This document shows, in pieces, positions 58,201 through 64,000 of a DNA stretch of 64,000 bases. The translations under genes and the position numbers were made by a program. The stretch comes from Ulva prolifera (lineage: Eukaryota > Chlorophyta > Ulvophyceae > Ulvales > Ulvaceae). The notes beneath the pieces were generated by a model, which was given only the letters and a program-made list of their open reading frames with translations, had not been told where the DNA came from and did not search any database. The DNA lies in the NCBI GenBank assembly GCA_023078555.1, contig CM041200.1, positions 1,682,001 to 1,746,000 on the forward strand, written 5' to 3'. Position 1 is the stretch's first letter. Each line of letters opens with the position of its first letter.

Positions 58201-61200
58201 CTGGCGTCTGTACATCGCCATTTACACATTATATACCACGTTAATTATTATCTTGCACATATGTGCACGCAATTTATGTACAGCGTCCTGTACACTCGAA
58301 TCACTATGATACGTGTATGCCAGACACCTTACTGGACGTGGCTACGAGGGCACCAACTCGGCCAGCTTACGCAGCCATGCTTAGTTGGCACTGTATTATA
58401 TCGGATTACCTGGACCAGCGCATTAGCGGTCATGTCCTACCCAAGCTTACTGGTATCTTACAAACCGGTTCGCATGCAGACCTCCCATGTGTATTTGTGA
58501 ACTCACGCATGTTACGCGGCAGCCTTGGGGCTTCGCATGCATGCCCGCTGTTAGCAGGCACGGCTCCCACATCGAACACGAAATCAGTGTGCGATCAGCC
58601 TTCAGGCTCCGAAGGCCACATGCTTACTTTCTCCCGCAGTTACTCGGGATCTGGGGTCTGCGCTCTGCGCGATCCGGCGAGGCCAGCTCTAACAGGGCGA
58701 TCGACCTGGGCGCACACACCATCGGTATTTATACCGAGCGCTTGCTGGGACTAGGCACGTTTTACAGTGATCTGGTTGGGGCGCCACCCATTCGAGCATC
58801 ACATTGTATTGACTTCTTGCCTCTTTTCGCATCTGTCTGTTCTATTTCTGTCTGCCTATACAGCCTTCGTGCTGCGGCGTTTAGCCCATTTTATTCAGCT
58901 GTCCTCGCGCAGTACCGTAGGTCCGTTCCGTCCCAGCGACTCAGAGACCTCAACAGGTATCGGTGACCTATAAGATCTCTGTCCTGATTATTCCTTTATT
59001 ACTTGCAGATGGCCAGCGAATTAGCTGCCCAAGCCATGGAGGACCCGGTTACGTGGGAATCCGCTCGTGAGTCGATCGTTACATGTGTTGATTCGATTTT
59101 TTCTTTAGAACAATGTCAGAATCCTGGCCTGGCTAGCTTCCCCCAGGAAGACTTAGACTTTATTCGACGTCTGTTTAGCATGCTGCTGTGGCTGCAAAAC
59201 GTTATGGTGAATTGTGCTGCTGACTTTGACAAGCCGGCGTTCATGGCTGTGTGCCGGGATGCCAGACAGATTTTCTTAGAGTCTGACCTACCGGATGACG
59301 AGGTACCCTTCCGACCTCTGGAGAAGAAGGTGTCTTCGGAAGCTGTTAAGCGTGCCCTTAAGGCGCCGGGTGGATTTTTATGCGCGGCTGATTGGGGCCC
59401 CGTGGACGGCCCCGTGCGCAACTTGCTTAGCTCGGCGGCCATGACATTGTTGGCCTGGCTCGGGCCTAGGTTCGCCAAGCCCCTGCTTGATCTGACTTTT
59501 GCTTTCTCCACCAATTACAAGTCGTTTACGCTTGCCATGTTGGCATGCCTTGTCCGTACCGACTTGTTAGGACTGCTTGGCGTCAGGGAGCGGACTACGA
59601 AGTTACGTACCACGCCCGCTGTTAACAGCCATGGCGCTGCACTAATTAAGCTTGTGAAGGCCTCTGAGCCAAAAGTTTTTAATATTGTGCATGCAGTATG
59701 GCATGCGTTTACTAGTGCACGTTATTGTCTCAAAAGCGTGTCTGAAGTGTTCCCAACGGTCCACGTTTCGGAGATTACCAAGGCGGAGGCACAGCAGTAT
59801 CGGGACTGCTCGGCAAGCGTCACCACCCAGGTGCAGTCAGTCTTACCCATCCATTCATCACTGCCTGAGAGTAACCCGAATTTTCTTGATGACAGCTCAA
59901 ATACGTGGTTTCGTAGTGCTCAATATACATTTTCGTCGGCTCACATGCCCACAGCAGCCGCGTTGCGCGGCGATCCCCTATCCGAATTACGTTGGCACAA
60001 GTACCAAAGCGACGTTTTGCATGCACGCGCGAATTGTTTGCAATTATCAGAGAAGCAAGTCATGCAACATCTGACCACCACTTTTTCTTGCACTGACCAA
60101 CATGTTACGGTTGCGCAAGAAGCTGCTCTGAACCCTGAATGCACTGTCCGACAGTGGTTAGAAGTGATCAGAGACTTTTACTTCACCAGCGGTCAGTTCA
60201 GACATAATATTGAACACGCGTGGCAGCGGTATGACGCGGCCGACTCTGCTGATTTTAATGAGCTTATGCACCACATCAAAACTTACTATCGATTAATTTT
60301 CCTAGATTACACGCACATGCAAAGCAAGCAGTGCAAAGTAGTTTTTGCTTGCATTTTGTTTACAAAACTGCAGCGTCTAATGCAGCCCACCTGCAAATCG
60401 ACATTAGCTGATACCTTGCGCATGTTCTTACCCATGTCAACTTTACTAGAGAAATTTAACTTAGAATTGAAGCCGTTAGTGGGCTTGAGTATTTCAAGCG
60501 GACGCGACCGCTGTTAAATTCATTACATGGGCTGTTACACAGCTTCAACAAGTCCGCGAGTCGGCCAACACGGTCAAATGTTACACGGGTGATGCACCTG
60601 ATAGCAGGATCGATTATGCTATGTTAGTCTCCAAGCGCAAATCACAGGCACCTGGCACGCACGAACCCAAGAAGCAAGCCGCGGCCGCGATCTTACCTGG
60701 CCCACCGGCTAACAACCGCAATGGTTTGCAGAAACGCGCGGCTCCCCCAGGTCCCCTATCAGGCACCAGGCAGCCACTTATCCCTCAACTTAAAGAGCAG
60801 GCTAACTCAACGGACGAGGCTACGTTCAGGCCATGGCTGCAAGAGTTTGTTCAAAACCCTGTGGTGCCGGCTGACCTGCGCAAGGCACTTAGCCTTGAGT
60901 TGCAAGGTGGCCCTACTTCGGTCCATGGCGCATTAGCTGCAGCAACGCACCCACTGCCTCCAGGAATTGAACCCACATTTATGTTTACGGCAACACGCAT
61001 GCTGCGCATGCATTATCTGTACCCGTTCAAGCAGTGTTGGTTATGCCCGTCGGCTAGGAACAATGCCAACCCCCAGGCTGGCCATCATCAGGTTGACCAC
61101 TGCCTGTTCGAATGCAAGCGCGAGTGGAAGCATCATACCGTAAGTTAAGTTGGGCGAAATGTTAAGTATGTGTGCGGAGTACTTAGCACATGACGCCTGA

Positions 61201-64000
61201 GATCTGGGATCACACCTGCATGATCAGTATCTGAGTCAGATACTTGAGCCATGACCTTGTTCGACCTATACAGAGAGCTGGAATGTGTCTTCTCATTCGC
61301 GGGCTGGTGTCTGCCACGTGTCACCCCGTGCGTGCATTCGCATGTGCACCTGCCTTGTGCGCTATGAGGCACTTTCACAACACTGCCCCACTTTTCTTTC
61401 ACTTGTACCGCAGGCGTCTCGTGACGCATTCTTCGGGGAGGCTTTTAACAGGCGGCGCAACCTCACCCCGCTGCCCCAGCGCTACAACCCGACCCGGCAC
61501 CGCGATCGCGACAACAAGAGGGACCGGTGCGAACCCAACCGAAGAGGCTCTGATACCCAGGCCAAACGGTCACGCCCCGAACATCATCACCATGTCCGCT
61601 GAGAAGCTGGCAAGCCATCCATTGCGTGCCCACAATGGGCGGCTGAGCCTTACAATCTGGCACGAAAGTTAATACCATTAAACGCGACTTGTTTCAACTC
61701 CGCATTTATGTCTGGGTCCCTGTCCTTGTTTGATCTACATGACCTTAAAGAAAATATTGTAGTGACTCTTCCATGCACAGAAGCGGCGCAGGCTGCAGTT
61801 CGCCACATGCACACCATCAACATGCATGACCACAACATTACCGTCGTTATCCCCGCACGAATTTTTGACTCGTCAGCATTTGTTCCGTTTTTACGTCAGC
61901 ACTCTCCGTCCATGGTTGACGAGGCACGGCATTTGCTGGAGTATATGTCAGGCAACCCTGTTCCAGGACACCAGAAGTACCACATATGCACAATGATCAC
62001 GAATCAGCGAGTGTCAATTTTGCCAACCAAGAAAGCTGCAGCGGCGGTTTTGGCACAGCAAGCGAGTTTCGTTGATCTTATATGCACGATGCCCACGCGC
62101 ATTCACAACCACTTCGCCAGGGCGTTGGTGGACACGGCAGCAAACCATAGCATGATCACTCGCGGTTTTTTGGAGCGCCATAACATCCCCTTTCTATCTA
62201 CACACAGCGTAACGGTTGGAATTTCAGCATCGGAGGCACCATGTTTAGGGACTGTCTTGTTAAGTGCGCGGGTAGGACGACGGGTCATTACAGTGAAATT
62301 CACAGTAGTGGATTCGCTGCCCGCGTGAGCGGATTCATTCCACCCAAACGAGGCACTATTTGCACTTGATGTGATATCAGCCGTCAACATGTCCATCACT
62401 TTTAAACATCCGCGCATTGTTATTCATGTCCCACCAGTAAAACATGGACGCAAGAAGACGGGACAGCCCTACTTCCATGTCATTCACGCCAGCCACGCAC
62501 AAGTCACAACGGAATCCAGTCCACAGGAAGATTTCTTAATATCGCAACGTGAACTGAAGAGTCTCACAAACAGGGCGAGGCGCGGTCAGCAGCCATTGTT
62601 TGTGGCACACATTAAATCCTCACATGCAGCAACAACAAATGTTAGTTGTGCCAGCACAAAACGAACCGGATACCTATCACGACAAAATGCTCCGGCAAAT
62701 GTCCCACAAGACACATCATGTATCCCTGCTTGCATTAAAGCGGTTGTGGACAAACATCAAGCGCCTGGAGGCACGTTAGGGCCACCACCCCCCAACACAT
62801 CTGCATCCGGATTTGAAATGGACATTGACTTGTTGCCAGGCGCTAGGCCCAGAGCGGCGCGCCAGTATAGATTAACACCGAGGGAACAACTGGAACTGGA
62901 AAAGCAGCTTAATCATCTAATCTCCATGGGGTGGGTGCAACCCTCTGTTTCTCCTTGGGCTAGCTGTGTCCTTTTTGCCCCCAAACCTGGCGGCAAGTTG
63001 AGACTTTGCATTGAATATCGGTATCTGAACGAGCACACAATTAAGAATACATACCCATTGCCACGTATCGACACGCTGCTAGACCAGCTGCAAGGGCACA
63101 AATACTTCTCAGCATTGGATTTGCAATCAGGCTACCACCAAATTCGTCTCTCGGAGTCAGCTGGCCCTAAAACTGCTTTTAGAACACCGGACGGCCTATA
63201 TGAGTGGAAGGTCATGCCGTTCGACTTGTCCAATGCGCCCTCGGTGTTTCAGAACGCAATGAATGTTGTCTTGAAAGGACTTATAGGTAAAATTTGTCTT
63301 GCTTATCTCGACGATATTGTGGTTTTGGCACGATCGGAATCTGAGCATGCGACGAACTTGAATCTAGTGTTAACACGATTAGCAGAGCATAACTTCTACT
63401 GCAACATGGATAAATGCCAATTTGCACTGCAAGAGATTAAGTACCTAGGACATGTTGTCACGGCGGACACAGTCCAGCCGGACCCATATAAAGTTCAGGT
63501 GCTACAAGATTGGCCGGTTACGGACTTGCAAAAATCGACAAACAATATTAGATCGTTTCTCGGATTAGCGGGTTACTTCAGGAGGTTTATTCCGAAGTTC
63601 CCAACCTTGGCCGCGCCTTTGTTGCAGCGTATCAGCTCCAAGGAGCAGTTACCTTGGACGCTACAATGCGAACAGGCATTTACAAACATTAAACAATCTC
63701 TGATCAACGCTACTGTTATGCGCCACCCGGATCTTAACAAATCATTCCACATCTATACTGACGCATCAGATTATGCTTATGGTGTTGTGCTGACTCAGGA
63801 ACATGAGGATACTCTCTGTCCTGTTGCGTGGATTGGCCGTAAATTGAATAAGGCTGAAGAAAATTATTATACACTAGAAAAAGAGCTTGGAGCGATTGTT
63901 TTTGCTTACCGCCAATGGCGATGTTATCTGGAAAACAATCACACAGTGTTTATTCACTCTGACCACAACCCCCTTAGATTTCTACAAACTCAAAAGAAGC
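58201..64000 (+). mobile_element. Ty3/gypsy element, runs off the right edge, broken
   Basis: The LTR and leader are probably within about 58.2-59.0 kb (exact ends not found). A long Gag-type open frame spans 59009-60517, followed by a basic and zinc-knuckle-like region around 60.6-61.1 kb, a solo-LTR insertion at 61105-61382, an Arg-rich tail to 61.6 kb, and an aspartic protease with A-L-V-D-T-A-A-N-H near 62.13 kb. A pol frame from 62389 stays open to the window end. It has reverse transcriptase (L-R-L-C-I-E-Y-R-Y-L-N; A-Y-L-D-D-I-V-V-L near 63.3 kb), connection and RNase H (I-Y-T-D-A-S-D-Y-A-Y-G near 63.75 kb). Order RT then RNase H with a Y-L-D-D core marks Ty3/gypsy. It is broken in a few places, yet pol looks well kept, so it seems younger than the two copia elements. 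Confidence 0.9.
61105..61382 (+). repeat. Solo LTR, family 2, copy b (278 bp) with TSD
   Basis: It begins TGTTCGAATG and ends TCACAACA, flanked by the 5-bp direct repeat CTGCC (61100-61104 and 61383-61387). Same length as the copy at 51139-51416 and about 96 percent identical by eye. It splits the Gag region of the gypsy element. Confidence 0.9.

Noticed and set aside
51139-61382. The shared 278-bp segment as an introner or group of mobile introns
   Set aside because: Its TG...CA ends and perfect 5-bp flanking duplications mark it as an LTR. The internal GTAAGT is not at the border, so an intron-generating element is not the simplest reading.
1-64000. A CRISPR array, prokaryotic operon or phage region
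   Set aside because: Spliced housekeeping genes and LTR retroelements show that this is eukaryotic nuclear DNA. No spaced repeat array was seen.

Overview
This is a eukaryotic nuclear window of about 64 kb. Nearly every recognisable host gene is split by short spliceosomal introns, and many donors read GTGCG. The gene set points to a photosynthetic, flagellated protist, most likely a green-lineage microalga. The evidence is a thylakoid-lumen cyclophilin (CYP38/TLP40) with a two-part targeting peptide, a ciliary dynein-arm assembly factor (DNAAF1/ODA7), an early-nodulin-93-like small protein and a LAG1 ceramide synthase. The species cannot be named from the sequence alone.

Positions 1-48,000 are a normal, fairly dense host region. 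In order: a Q-rich PPGL-motif protein (+, 1.5-4.1 kb); glutathionyl-hydroquinone reductase (-, 5.2-7.15 kb); DNAAF1 (-, 9.8-11.4 kb); an unrecognised 361-residue protein (+, 12.05-13.5 kb); ATG16 with coiled coil and WD40 propeller (+, 16.1-19.2 kb); an RBM34/Nop12-type two-RRM protein (+, 19.9-21.7 kb); CYP38 (-, 24.0-26.7 kb); ceramide synthase (+, 27.2-28.3 kb); an ENOD93-like protein (-, 28.9-29.5 kb); ERO1 (+, 31.1-33.4 kb); a type II membrane glycosyltransferase-like protein (-, 33.5-35.4 kb); ORC2 (-, 38.3-39.8 kb, N-terminus unresolved); ribosomal proteins eS27 (-, 41.1-42.0 kb) and eL27 (+, 42.3-44.1 kb), head to head; and an unrecognised membrane protein (-, 46.7-47.5 kb). The genes are unrelated housekeeping functions and do not form a pathway. 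Several are paired divergently (DNAAF1 / unknown, CYP38 / LAG1, eS27 / eL27) or convergently (LAG1 / ENOD93-like, ERO1 / glycosyltransferase-like).

From 48.7 kb to the right edge the window is a nest of retrotransposon fossils: a Ty1/copia element on the minus strand, a second Ty1/copia element on the plus strand, and a Ty3/gypsy element that runs off the window. Solo LTRs from at least two further insertions lie inside them, each with its own 5-bp target duplication. The clearest case is one 278-bp LTR family found in inverse orientation in two unrelated elements. A tiny repeat of about 70 bp links this cluster to the host region.

Other structure includes six poly-C/poly-G runs of 19-33 bp (all in host DNA), GC-AG introns in two genes, a competing-hairpin repeat at 28.6 kb, a 20-bp perfect palindrome just upstream of ERO1 and a 13-bp hairpin that starts on the RBM34 stop codon. 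Exon borders were assigned by eye from reading frame, splice-site phase and family similarity. No search was run.
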